A stretch of DNA of 64,000 bases from JBHENC01 sp046262295. GTDB taxonomy: Bacteria > Acidobacteriota > Blastocatellia > Pyrinomonadales > Pyrinomonadaceae. The notes under the pieces are model-generated. The model saw only the letters and a list, made by a program, of their open reading frames with translations. It was not told where the DNA came from and made no database searches. Location of the stretch: contig JBHENC010000008.1 in assembly GCA_046262295.1 (NCBI GenBank), positions 137,358 through 201,357 on the forward strand, written 5' to 3'. The stretch's first letter is position 1. The number at the start of each line of letters is the position of its first letter. The translations under genes and the position numbers were made by a program. Below, piece after piece: positions 15,742 to 23,686 of the stretch.

Positions 15742-16370
15742 GGTGCTTTCTTTTCCGTGCCGGAATCCTTAACGGGAGTGTCTGCGGGCGAATCCATCTC
15801 TGCCGTCTGTTCGTCGTGCATCACCGTGTCGCCGTAAAAAGCGTTGAGCGCGGTGGAGCGTGCATTGCGGGCAAACTTGGCGATGTCTTTGATGTTGACG
15901 GAGTATTCGTAGGGCGTCGTGCGGCGAATCGCTTCAATGCGTGGGCCGTGAGCGCGTAAAGCGAGTTCGATTCTCTTATAGAGGTCGCGCGTCTTGCCAT
16001 TATCCTTTCCGTTGCCATCCAGATAGTGCAGCGCCTCTTCGATGAGTCCCTGATAGTTGCCGAGTTCGTAAGCCGCCATATCGTATTGCTGCGCGCTCGA
16101 AAGCTCTTCGGCACGACGTAAATGCGATTCGGCCAAGTCCAGACTCGCGCGCGTGCGTGCGCGCAAATCCTTCGCGGCGGAAAGTTGGCTGCGTTCGTCG
16201 CGCGAGACAAACTTCATCGGCGGCGGAGCAGTTTCCGGCGCATTCGCGCTCGCGGCATCCTGCGCGTTAGTGATAGCTGCGAGCATTAGCACCAGACAGG
16301 CGGCGGGCAGCAAACGCCTGCCGCTTTTCGCGCCCGCGCTTCGATGTGCTATGAAGTTTGCGATGGTCAT
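15738..16370 (-). CDS. Exported alpha-helical protein, function unknown
   Basis: 210 residues. A signal peptide (GRRLLPAACLVLMLAAITNA, cleaved near NAQ) is followed by a Pro/Ala linker and then helices: AAKDLRARTRASLDLAESHL, RRAEELSSAQQYDMAAYELG and YQGLIEEALHYLDGNGKDN. The pattern resembles a single TPR-like helical hairpin followed by a coiled region; the C-terminus is acidic. It is coupled to the downstream gene by a 4-nt overlap. The gene lies 75 nt after the TPR gene and may share its promoter. Function not known. Confidence 0.8.
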   Translation of the reverse strand: MTIANFIAHRSAGAKSGRRLLPAACLVLMLAAITNAQDAASANAPETAPPPMKFVSRDERSQLSAAKDLRARTRASLDLAESHLRRAEELSSAQQYDMAAYELGNYQGLIEEALHYLDGNGKDNGKTRDLYKRIELALRAHGPRIEAIRRTTPYEYSVNIKDIAKFARNARSTALNAFYGDTVMHDEQTAEMDSPADTPVKDSGTEKKAP

Positions 16371-16445
16371 TGGTTACTGCTCCCGCGTGTGCTTCGTTGC
16401 CGGTTGAAAGTGTTGACGCGCGTGCGCGCCGCTTACACTTGATAA

Positions 16446-17810
16446 TCACGCTTTGCGTTTCTTTATTCCGCCATGCTTGATTTGATTGCGTAAGGACGGC
16501 AATCGTAAATTAACTTTATCAATCTCGAGTTTGTTCGTCGCGGCGTCGGCGCGCGCGAGAAAGGTTTCGTAGGCGGCGAGCGCCTCCGGCAGTTCGCCCT
16601 GAAGGTCGTGCGCGCTGCCTATGAAAAAATAGGTGACGGCCAGATCGGGTTTCGTGCGCGCAATCCATTCGTATTCCGGCAACGCTTCGGCGTAATTCTT
16701 CAGTTCGTAAAGTGCGGTCGCAAGATTGGCGTGCGCCGCGTAGTTGTCGGGCGCAACAACGATAATGCGCCGCAGCACATCGCGCGCTTCAGCGAAGCGG
16801 CGTGCTTGAACCAGACTCGCCCCGTAACCTGTCGCGTAGTTCACATTGCGCGGCTCGATTTCGGCGGCGCGGCGATAATATTGAAGCGCACGCGCCGGAT
16901 CGCTCGTGCGGTAAAACTCTCCCAGACGCGCGGGCCACAAAGCATCGCGTGGGTTTCCAGCGGCGAGTTTCTCCAGCGTCGCGCGGCCTTTCGCGTCGTT
17001 GATTACCCGCCCATAAATTTTATCGAGCAATGCGGAAGCCGTAACGGAAGTCTGCCCGCGCGGATCGCTTTGCGTGGCAGCAGCGATATCTTCGAGCGCG
17101 CCTGCGTCGTCGCCGCCGTTGGCGCGCAGGTTGGCGCGTTGCAAACGTATCGGCGCATCGTTGGGTGCGAGAGCAAGCGCCCGGTCAAAGCTCGCCAGCG
17201 CCGCCTTGTCGTCATTCAACGCCTGTTCGATTGAGCCGCGCGCCGCCCACAACGAAGCTGAAGGAGTTGCGGTCGTTGCGTTGCGCAAACGTGTAAGCAA
17301 AAGTTTCAAGCCGTCGGGCGGCGTCTTGTTGCGAAGTCGTAAATCCGTGAGCGCGAGCAAGGCAAGGGTGTTTGATTCATCCAACTCCAGCGCGCGATTG
17401 AGGAGCGGTTCGGCTTCCGCAAAACGGTCGGAGCGTTCGAGCATTGCGCCGAGCGAGCCGAGCGGAAGCGTCCAGTTGTTTCGCAATTCAATGGCACGGC
17501 GAAAAGCTGTCTCGGCTTCCGGCAAACGCTTGAGCGAAACGAGCGCCGCGCCGCGCTGATATTCCGCTTCCGGGAATTCCGTGCGCAGCTTTAAGGCTTC
17601 CGCATAGGCCGCGAGCGCCGTTTGCAAATCTCCTCTGGCGTGCGCCTCCTGACCGCGCTCGAATAGTTTGCCCGCTTCCTCGTTAATATTGACAGATGCG
17701 GCGGCGGCATCGTTTTGCGCGAAGGCGGCGTTCGCAGCGCAGTTGATAAACAGAATTAGAGAAACGAGCGCGTGGAAGAGAAAAGCGATAGAGCGCGGGC
17801 GGCAAAGCAT
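16446..17810 (-). CDS. Secreted tetratricopeptide-repeat protein
   Basis: 454 residues. A signal peptide (AFLFHALVSLILFINCAANA, cleaved near AFAQ) is followed by about 11 TPR units, for example LFERGQEAHARGDLQTALAA, EAETAFRRAIELRNNW, AEPLLNRALELDESN, ASFDRALALAPND and ALQYYRRAAEIEPRN, to YEWIARTKPDLAVTYFFIG. The C-terminus is basic (NQIKHGGIKKRKA). TPR arrays scaffold protein complexes, so it may organise periplasmic partners, perhaps the two small helical proteins downstream. No enzyme domain. Confidence 0.88.
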   Translation of the reverse strand: MLCRPRSIAFLFHALVSLILFINCAANAAFAQNDAAAASVNINEEAGKLFERGQEAHARGDLQTALAAYAEALKLRTEFPEAEYQRGAALVSLKRLPEAETAFRRAIELRNNWTLPLGSLGAMLERSDRFAEAEPLLNRALELDESNTLALLALTDLRLRNKTPPDGLKLLLTRLRNATTATPSASLWAARGSIEQALNDDKAALASFDRALALAPNDAPIRLQRANLRANGGDDAGALEDIAAATQSDPRGQTSVTASALLDKIYGRVINDAKGRATLEKLAAGNPRDALWPARLGEFYRTSDPARALQYYRRAAEIEPRNVNYATGYGASLVQARRFAEARDVLRRIIVVAPDNYAAHANLATALYELKNYAEALPEYEWIARTKPDLAVTYFFIGSAHDLQGELPEALAAYETFLARADAATNKLEIDKVNLRLPSLRNQIKHGGIKKRKA

Positions 17811-18100
17811 TGTGGAAACTTCGATTCTGGCAAATTAAAACAGTGCAGGGAAAACACGATTTCTTACGTGCTGAAGAAAATATCTTAGCACGCGATTTCG
17901 CGCCGCGTCCAACTTGCTTGACGCACGCCGCCGCGTGCGCCGTTCGTTGCCGCACGGGTATGTGCTTGCAAGTGAGTTGCGCTGAAGCGAAAGCATGGGA
18001 TAACATCAACGCAGTTTTAATCCTACTTCAATTTGTAGAATCTGGTATCGGCGCTAGGCCGCCTTTGAGCCTGCGCGTTGAACTTGGAGCGCGAACCTTT
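17811..18100. other. Divergent intergenic region (TPR gene / larE)
   Basis: About 290 nt. The reading frame of larE stays open through it, but the codons give no family match, so I read it as non-coding. A loose promoter TTGCGC...TAACAT (18-nt spacer, around 17977-18006) points at larE. Nothing else recognised. Confidence 0.4.
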
Positions 18101-18976
18101 GTGAACAGTTGTGTGATTGACGAGTCTGGGGCGGATGGTTTGGACGCGAACGATGGTGCGCCGCAGACGCTCGCCAAAGAGGAGCGTTTGCGCAAACTTT
18201 TCCGCGAGATGGAATCGGCGCTCGTGGCCTTCTCGGGCGGCGTTGACAGCTCTTATGTCGCGCTCATCGCAACGCGCGAATTAGGAACGCGCGCGCTGTG
18301 CGTCACAGGAGATTCGCAGAGCCTCGCGCATCACGAGCGCGAAGATACGCTCGCGCTCGCCGCACGCTTTAATTTTCAACACGAATTTATCGAAACCGCT
18401 GAACTCTCCGACCCGCACTATCAGGCGAACGCCGCGAACCGCTGCTATTTTTGTAAAAGCGAATTATACGGAAAGCTTGTGCCGCTGGCGCGTGAACGCG
18501 GATTGGCTTTTGTCGTTGACGGTTCGACGCTCGATGATCTGGGCGATTATAGGCCGGGACGCGCGGCGGCGAAAGAACAGAACATTCGCAGCCCGCTCAT
18601 CGAAGTCGGGATGAACAAAGCGGAAGTGCGCGAGTTGAGCCGTCGCGCAGGGCTTCCGACGTGGGATAAACCCGCCAGCCCTTGTTTATCTTCGCGCATC
18701 GCTTACGGCACGCCCGTGACCATCGAGCGGCTGTCAACCGTCGAGCGCGGCGAAGAGATCATGCGCGCATTCGGCTTTCGGGAGTTTCGCGTGCGTCATC
18801 ATGATGAGTTGGTGCGTTTGGAGATTGCGCCCGCCGAGCTTGATCGCGCGCTTCGACGCGAAGTCGTTGACGACCTCGCCGCGCGCTTTCGCAAACTCGG
18901 ATTCAAGTATGTCACGCTCGATTTGCATGGCTATCGCACGGGCGCAATGAATGAGGTTCTTAAAAGTAATCGGTAG
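18101..18976 (+). CDS. larE: ATP-dependent sacrificial sulfur transferase LarE
   Basis: 291 residues from the GTG at 18101 (GGAG 11 nt upstream). LarE activates the carboxylates of the pyridinium dicarboxylate precursor and inserts sulfur during nickel-pincer nucleotide synthesis. Seen: PP-loop VAFSGGVDSSYVALIA, ALCVTGDSQSLAHHERED, ANRCYFCKSELYGKL (CxxC), VVDGSTLDDLGDYRPGR and PASPCLSSRIAYGTPVT. The Cys in this last stretch matches the sacrificial cysteine of Lactobacillus LarE. An upstream open frame of 97 codons has no family signal. No larB or larC is in the window. The C-terminal codons run into a heptamer-like repeat. Confidence 0.92.
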   Translation: MNSCVIDESGADGLDANDGAPQTLAKEERLRKLFREMESALVAFSGGVDSSYVALIATRELGTRALCVTGDSQSLAHHEREDTLALAARFNFQHEFIETAELSDPHYQANAANRCYFCKSELYGKLVPLARERGLAFVVDGSTLDDLGDYRPGRAAAKEQNIRSPLIEVGMNKAEVRELSRRAGLPTWDKPASPCLSSRIAYGTPVTIERLSTVERGEEIMRAFGFREFRVRHHDELVRLEIAPAELDRALRREVVDDLAARFRKLGFKYVTLDLHGYRTGAMNEVLKSNR

Positions 18977-19065
18977 TCGGCAATCTGTCTTCAGCTTCAA
19001 ATATTTTTTTGGTGGCTGATTGTTGATAACTGGTGGCTGATAACTAAAACTGATAACTGACTACC
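18966..19065. repeat. Degenerate heptamer-type repeat between larE and gdh
   Basis: Sequence of AGTAATCGGTAGTCGG type at 18966-18981, then GGCTGATTGTTGATAACTGG, GGCTGATAACT and ACTGATAACTGACTACC. These are drifted copies of the 7-mer units seen in the perfect inverted repeat at 5820-5885. It overlaps the last codons of larE. A TTTTTTT run lies near 19004. Confidence 0.6.
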
Positions 19066-19081
19066 TTTTGTGGAGACACTT

Positions 19082-20362
19082 ATGGCTAATCCGATGGTGG
19101 ATGATGCGCGGCAGATAAAGGAAGATAATCCGTTCGAGTCAATGATGTCGCGTTTTGATCGCGCGGCGCAGTTGCTTGATCTAGACCCGGATTTGTATGC
19201 GGTGATGCGCGTGCCGAACCGCGAGCTGAAAGTTTATATTCCGGTGCGCATGGATTCGGGGCGCATCGAAGTCTTTGAAGGCTACCGCGTCCAGCACAAC
19301 TTTGCGCGTGGCCCGGCGAAGGGCGGCATACGCTATTCGCCGGATGTCAACCTTGATGAAGTGCGCGCTCTGGCCGCATGGATGACGTGGAAATGCGCGG
19401 TCGTCAACGTGCCGTTCGGCGGCGCGAAGGGCGGCGTGATCTGCGATCCTTCACAAATGTCCATCGGCGAGTTGGAGCGCCTCACGCGCCGCTATGCCGC
19501 CGAGTTGCTCGACTTCATCGGCCCGGAAAAAGATGTGCCCGCGCCCGACATGAACACCAACGAGCAGACGATGGCGTGGATCATGGATACCTATTCGATG
19601 CACGCGCGCCATACCGTCACGGCAGTCGTCACGGGCAAGCCCGTTGACTTGGGAGGTTCTTCCGGCAGGCGCGAAGCGACGGGGCGCGGCCTGCTTTTCG
19701 TCATTAACGAAGCGATTAAAAAATTCAAGATGTCGCCGCCCGCCACGCGCGTCGTGGTGCAGGGTGCGGGCAACGTCGGCGGCATCGGCGCGCGGCTGCT
19801 GCACGAAGCCGGTTACAAAGTGATTGCGATCTCGGATATTCGCGGCGGCATCTACAACCCGAACGGGATAGATGTTCACGAAGCCCTGACGCACCTGCAA
19901 ACGACCCGTTCATTCGACGGCTTTGCGGGCGTCGAGCGCGTTTCCAATCAGGAAATACTCGAAATCGAATGTGACGTACTTGCGCCGTGCGCGACGGAAA
20001 ATCAGATTACTTCGCAGAACGCCAATAGAATTAAGTGTAAAGTTCTGGCCGAAGGCGCAAACGGGCCGACGACGGCCGCTGCCGATCAGATTCTCCACGA
20101 AAACGGTGTTTTTGTTATTCCAGACATTTTAGCCAATGCAGGCGGCGTGACTGTTTCCTACTTTGAGTGGGTGCAGGATCGCATGGGCTATTTCTGGAAA
20201 GAGGACGTTGTCAACGAGCGTTTGCAGGATACGATGGTCGCAAGTTTCAATGATCTTTGCAAATACGCCGACTCGCATTCGGTGGATACGCGCACCGCCG
20301 CGTATATGCTGGCAATTGACCGCGTTGCGTACGATACGCGGATGCGCGGCATCTATGCGTGA
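19082..20362 (+). CDS. gdhA: Glutamate dehydrogenase (Glu/Leu/Phe/Val family)
   Basis: 426 residues, like hexameric GDH type I/II of bacteria. The ATG at 19082 was chosen because GGAG lies 7 nt before it; a GTG at 19070 adds four residues. The N-terminal substrate domain has YRVQHNFARGPAKGGIRYSP and VPFGGAKGGVICDP with the catalytic lysine. PDMNTNEQTMAWIMDTYSM and GGSSGRREATGRG follow. The NAD(P) Rossmann fold has VVVQGAGNVGGIGARLL with the acidic ISD at the beta2 end, suggesting NAD. It interconverts glutamate and 2-oxoglutarate plus ammonia. The symbol reflects the function only. Confidence 0.93.
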   Translation: MANPMVDDARQIKEDNPFESMMSRFDRAAQLLDLDPDLYAVMRVPNRELKVYIPVRMDSGRIEVFEGYRVQHNFARGPAKGGIRYSPDVNLDEVRALAAWMTWKCAVVNVPFGGAKGGVICDPSQMSIGELERLTRRYAAELLDFIGPEKDVPAPDMNTNEQTMAWIMDTYSMHARHTVTAVVTGKPVDLGGSSGRREATGRGLLFVINEAIKKFKMSPPATRVVVQGAGNVGGIGARLLHEAGYKVIAISDIRGGIYNPNGIDVHEALTHLQTTRSFDGFAGVERVSNQEILEIECDVLAPCATENQITSQNANRIKCKVLAEGANGPTTAAADQILHENGVFVIPDILANAGGVTVSYFEWVQDRMGYFWKEDVVNERLQDTMVASFNDLCKYADSHSVDTRTAAYMLAIDRVAYDTRMRGIYA

Positions 20363-20879
20363 TAAAAAAAACATGGATTGATGTCCGTAAGTCGTGAAAA
20401 AGTCTTGATTTCCGCTTCAATGTAAGGTATGGTCTGCCGGAATTCAGTACGTGTGGGAAAGTCTGACCGACTAGCCCATCAGAAAACACGCGCTGAAGAT
20501 TGACAATAATGCTGCTCTTTGCGTATAAGCAATAGCAGTTTATTTCACAGGAAGAAAACAAGAGAACAGTCGGGAGGCGCGCCAATAAGGTTGGAAGCCA
20601 GCGCCTGAAAGAGCACGCATTACGCTCAGCTCCTCTCGCTGCTCCGCTCCAGCTACAAAGCGATTTGGTCGAGGGCGGTAGCAGTTCTACTTTAACTTTG
20701 TCGTTGCACGCTTGTAGTTGGAGCGTTCGCGCGCCGCTGAGAAAATGAAGTCTGCGCGTGATGTCACAGAAGAAAGCTAAATGAATAATAACAAAAAGAC
20801 ATCCGCCGAAATTCATTGCCTCATGGAGCCCGGTCGCCCTTTCCGAAATTTTCCATACTCATTTCGCAGGAGGAATGCG
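20363..20879. other. 517-nt intergenic region with promoter and long leader of the OmpA-like gene
   Basis: No convincing gene. It holds the promoter pair at 20500-20529, followed by a leader of ~345 nt before the ATG at 20880. The frame of the downstream gene stays open for 33 codons before that ATG, but the ATG has the better ribosome site. No known riboswitch motif recognised. Confidence 0.5.
20500..20529 (+). promoter_or_regulatory. Sigma-70-type promoter for the OmpA-like gene
   Basis: Perfect -35 TTGACA (20500-20505), 18-nt spacer, -10 TATAAG (20524-20529, 5/6). This is one of the best promoter matches in the window. Confidence 0.65.
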
Positions 20880-23426
20880 ATGAGACTCGCGAGAAGAGCG
20901 CTCGTTGCCGCGCTTATTACGTTGATGTTGTGTGCCGCAGTATCAGCTCAAACTTTAAGGTCGGAGAATGATGCCAGAAACATAGCTCCGACCGTCGGCA
21001 CAGGCGGCCCCGTAGGTGGCCCTACCGGACTCTTCACCATCTATGATGGACAGACCTTGCGTCGCGGAGAGTTCACCATTGATCTTTCTTACTCTAACTA
21101 TGACCGCGATCCCGGCAACGCCGATATCGTGAAGGTCACGAGCAGCTTCCAGGTCGGCATTAACGATTATCTGGAGCTGTTCTTTAACACGGATCACTAC
21201 ACCGGCATTAAGACCAACAGCCCGAATAATCTGTCGGGCTTCTATTTGCCGAATATTGCGTTCCAGTCCGGTAGCCCGCTTCTGCCCTCCGGCAGTAGTG
21301 CTGCAATCGTCCTGGCTCCGATTGATAACGCCGGTAACACGAACGGGGCGATTTTCCGTCCGGCATTCAATCAACCGTTTGTCCAGTTCCCGTTCGTCGG
21401 CGGCTCGGCCGGTACTTTCGGGCAGGGGCCGGGGTCGGTTCTTACGTCTACAGGGACGGGTAGAACCAGAACCTTCGGTCGCGGATCGCTGTTCGGCTTT
21501 CCCGGATTCGCTGCCTCGCTTGGCGTGGTGGCGGGCGGCGGCGGCAGCTTTGGTTCTGCCAGCCAGTTCCCGGGCATCGGCTCGCCTGTCGGCGGCATTC
21601 TGCCGGGCATCGTGCTCGCTACGGGAGCCACAGGCACCACCACCACATCGCAGCCAATTACGTTCCCGACGACGTTTACGGTTGCGCCAAGCTATCTGCC
21701 TGATGCACCGCTCCTCGGTCGTCTGTATGGCGAATCAAGCTACGGCACTTTCGTGGTCGGCGGCAAAATTCGTCTGACCAACCCGAACAGCGCCTACGGT
21801 CTCGCCGTCATTCCGTTCTATCGCTTTTACTATGATAGAGCTAACGATGCGCGTGGCTTCAGACAATTGCAGCGCGGCGCCAGTCCGGGCGGCAATTTCG
21901 GTGATTTCGGCGTTGTCGGTGTTATTGACGGACGGCTCTCCGATCATGTGAATTTATCCGTCAACGCAGGGTACATTTACAACAGCAGCATCAGAAGCGA
22001 TGCGTTCGGCGGCAGTGACGCTGTCTTGCTTGATCGCCCGGATGAATTCATTACCGGCATCGGCTTCGATTTTCCGGTCAATAAGTACTTCCAGCCCATC
22101 GCCGAACTGCGCACCACGCAGTACGTCGGTGGTCGAACGCCGAATGCGCTCGAGAACAGCCCTGTCGAAGGACTTCTCGGTATTCGCGTCTTCCCGAAGC
22201 GCTACTTTGGTTTCAGTGCGGCCTATCGCCGCCACTTGAATCAGCAAAGCGCCCAACGCTTTGATGGCGCAAGTACCCGCAATAATGTTACGTCGGCAAG
22301 CTTCGGTAGCTTCGGCGGCCCGACATTCACGGCAAATTCCACCGGCGTGCCGGCTGGCTTTACGCCGTCGGATGATGCCAATGGCTTTATCGGGCAGTTC
22401 TTCATCGGCCACCGCAATGCGCGTGCGCCGCAATTCCTGCCGAATCAACCGCCGACCGTGACGCTGACGGGCACGCCGACTTCAGTTGTCGTTTGCCCTG
22501 CCGATGCGTCGCAGGCCAGCCCCGCCAATTCGCAGGTAGCGTTAACGGCGGCGGCGACTGACCCTGACGGCGATACGCTGCTCTACACGTACTCCGTGAC
22601 GGGCGGCCGCATCGTGGGCGAAGGCCCGAACGTGCAGTGGGATTTGTCGGGCGTTCAACCCGGCACGTATACGGCGACGGTGGAAGTTGACGACGGCTGC
22701 GGCTGCGTCGCCTTCTCTTCGACGACCACAACGGTTACGGAGTGCGTCATTGCTCCGACACCTGCGCCGTGTCCGACCGTGACGGTCAACTGCCCGACGG
22801 AAATTACAGCGCCGGGTACGCCGATCACCTTCACCGCCAACTTGAGCGGCGATACGGGTGGCTCGACGCCGACTTACAACTGGACGGTTTCCGCCGGAAC
22901 GATCAGCAGCGGTCAGGGCACGCCCTCGATCACCGTTGATACGACCGGTCTGGCAGGCCAATCAATCACCGCGACAGTGAACGTCGGCGGACTCGCAGCC
23001 AACTGCGCGCCCTCTGCTTCATGTACGTCGTCGGTTGCTCCGCCTGCTGTCGGCCCGACGAAGTTCGACGAGTACGGCAACGTCAATTTCAACGACGAAA
23101 AAGCGCGTCTCGACAACTACGCGATTCAGTTGCAGAACGATCCGAATACGCAGGGCTACATCATCGCTTACGGCGGACGTCGTGGCCGAACAGGCGAGGC
23201 TCAGGCTCGCGCGGATCGCGCCAAGAACTACCTTGTCAATACGCGCGGCATTGATCCGGGACGTATTATGACGGTGGATGGCGGCTTCCGTGAAGACTTG
23301 GCGGTTGAACTCTGGCTCGTGCCGCAAGGCGCAACGCCTCCGACCGCTTCGCCGACACTGCAACCGGGCGATGTGCAAACCACTAACGCTCCGGCCAGAC
23401 GTCGCGGCACGCGCCGTCGTCGCTAA
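20880..23426 (+). CDS. Large outer-membrane protein: barrel-like N-terminus, PKD-type domains, OmpA-like C-terminus
   Basis: 848 residues; the ATG at 20880 has CAGGAGG 6 nt before it. Signal peptide MRLARRALVAALITLMLCAA, cleaved after SAQ. Residues ~30-510 have alternating beta strands of a porin-like barrel (FTIDLSYSNYDRD, VGINDYLELFFNTDHY, NLSVNAGYIYNSS, PIAELRTTQYVGG) with Gly/Thr-rich loops. Two Ig/PKD-like domains follow at ~523-620 (TDPDGDTLLYTYSVTGGRIV, VEVDDGCGC) and ~631-720. The last domain (~724-805) is OmpA-like: NDEKARLDNYAIQLQN, GYIIAYGGRRGRTGEAQ, ADRAKNYLVNTRGID. It keeps the Arg of the peptidoglycan-binding motif but not the usual Asp. The tail is Arg-rich (PARRRGTRRRR). A likely role is linking outer membrane to cell wall. 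Confidence 0.83.
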   Translation: MRLARRALVAALITLMLCAAVSAQTLRSENDARNIAPTVGTGGPVGGPTGLFTIYDGQTLRRGEFTIDLSYSNYDRDPGNADIVKVTSSFQVGINDYLELFFNTDHYTGIKTNSPNNLSGFYLPNIAFQSGSPLLPSGSSAAIVLAPIDNAGNTNGAIFRPAFNQPFVQFPFVGGSAGTFGQGPGSVLTSTGTGRTRTFGRGSLFGFPGFAASLGVVAGGGGSFGSASQFPGIGSPVGGILPGIVLATGATGTTTTSQPITFPTTFTVAPSYLPDAPLLGRLYGESSYGTFVVGGKIRLTNPNSAYGLAVIPFYRFYYDRANDARGFRQLQRGASPGGNFGDFGVVGVIDGRLSDHVNLSVNAGYIYNSSIRSDAFGGSDAVLLDRPDEFITGIGFDFPVNKYFQPIAELRTTQYVGGRTPNALENSPVEGLLGIRVFPKRYFGFSAAYRRHLNQQSAQRFDGASTRNNVTSASFGSFGGPTFTANSTGVPAGFTPSDDANGFIGQFFIGHRNARAPQFLPNQPPTVTLTGTPTSVVVCPADASQASPANSQVALTAAATDPDGDTLLYTYSVTGGRIVGEGPNVQWDLSGVQPGTYTATVEVDDGCGCVAFSSTTTTVTECVIAPTPAPCPTVTVNCPTEITAPGTPITFTANLSGDTGGSTPTYNWTVSAGTISSGQGTPSITVDTTGLAGQSITATVNVGGLAANCAPSASCTSSVAPPAVGPTKFDEYGNVNFNDEKARLDNYAIQLQNDPNTQGYIIAYGGRRGRTGEAQARADRAKNYLVNTRGIDPGRIMTVDGGFREDLAVELWLVPQGATPPTASPTLQPGDVQTTNAPARRRGTRRRR

Positions 23427-23474
23427 AACCAGAACCGCTCGCGTCTCTTAAAACAGGCGCAGCACTTTCCGAAC

Positions 23475-23512
23475 GCGGGCGATGTTTCTTTCGAGAAGCA
23501 TCGCCCGCTTCG
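23475..23512 (+). terminator. Strong rho-independent terminator after the OmpA-like gene
   Basis: GCGGGCGATG (23475-23484) pairs with CATCGCCCGC (23499-23508). TTCT/AGAA continues the stem inside, closing on a TTCG tetraloop. It is followed by TTCGCTTT. Confidence 0.8.
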
Positions 23513-23686
23513 CTTTATGGATTACCCAAAGGAACGTGGATTGCTCAGAGAAACTCCCTCGCGTACAACCGCTTTTGACGCTCGGCGCATCCTATACGAG
23601 TCTGTAAAACCGTTCGCTTTTAATCTTCCGGTTATCTTCAGACGCATCGCTAATGTTTGCGTCATCCCGAATACGAGAGCCAGAGA

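Noticed and set aside
17810..18100. 97-codon extension of the larE frame
   Set aside because: No similarity to LarE, no ribosome site, and a better GTG start with GGAG lies at 18101.
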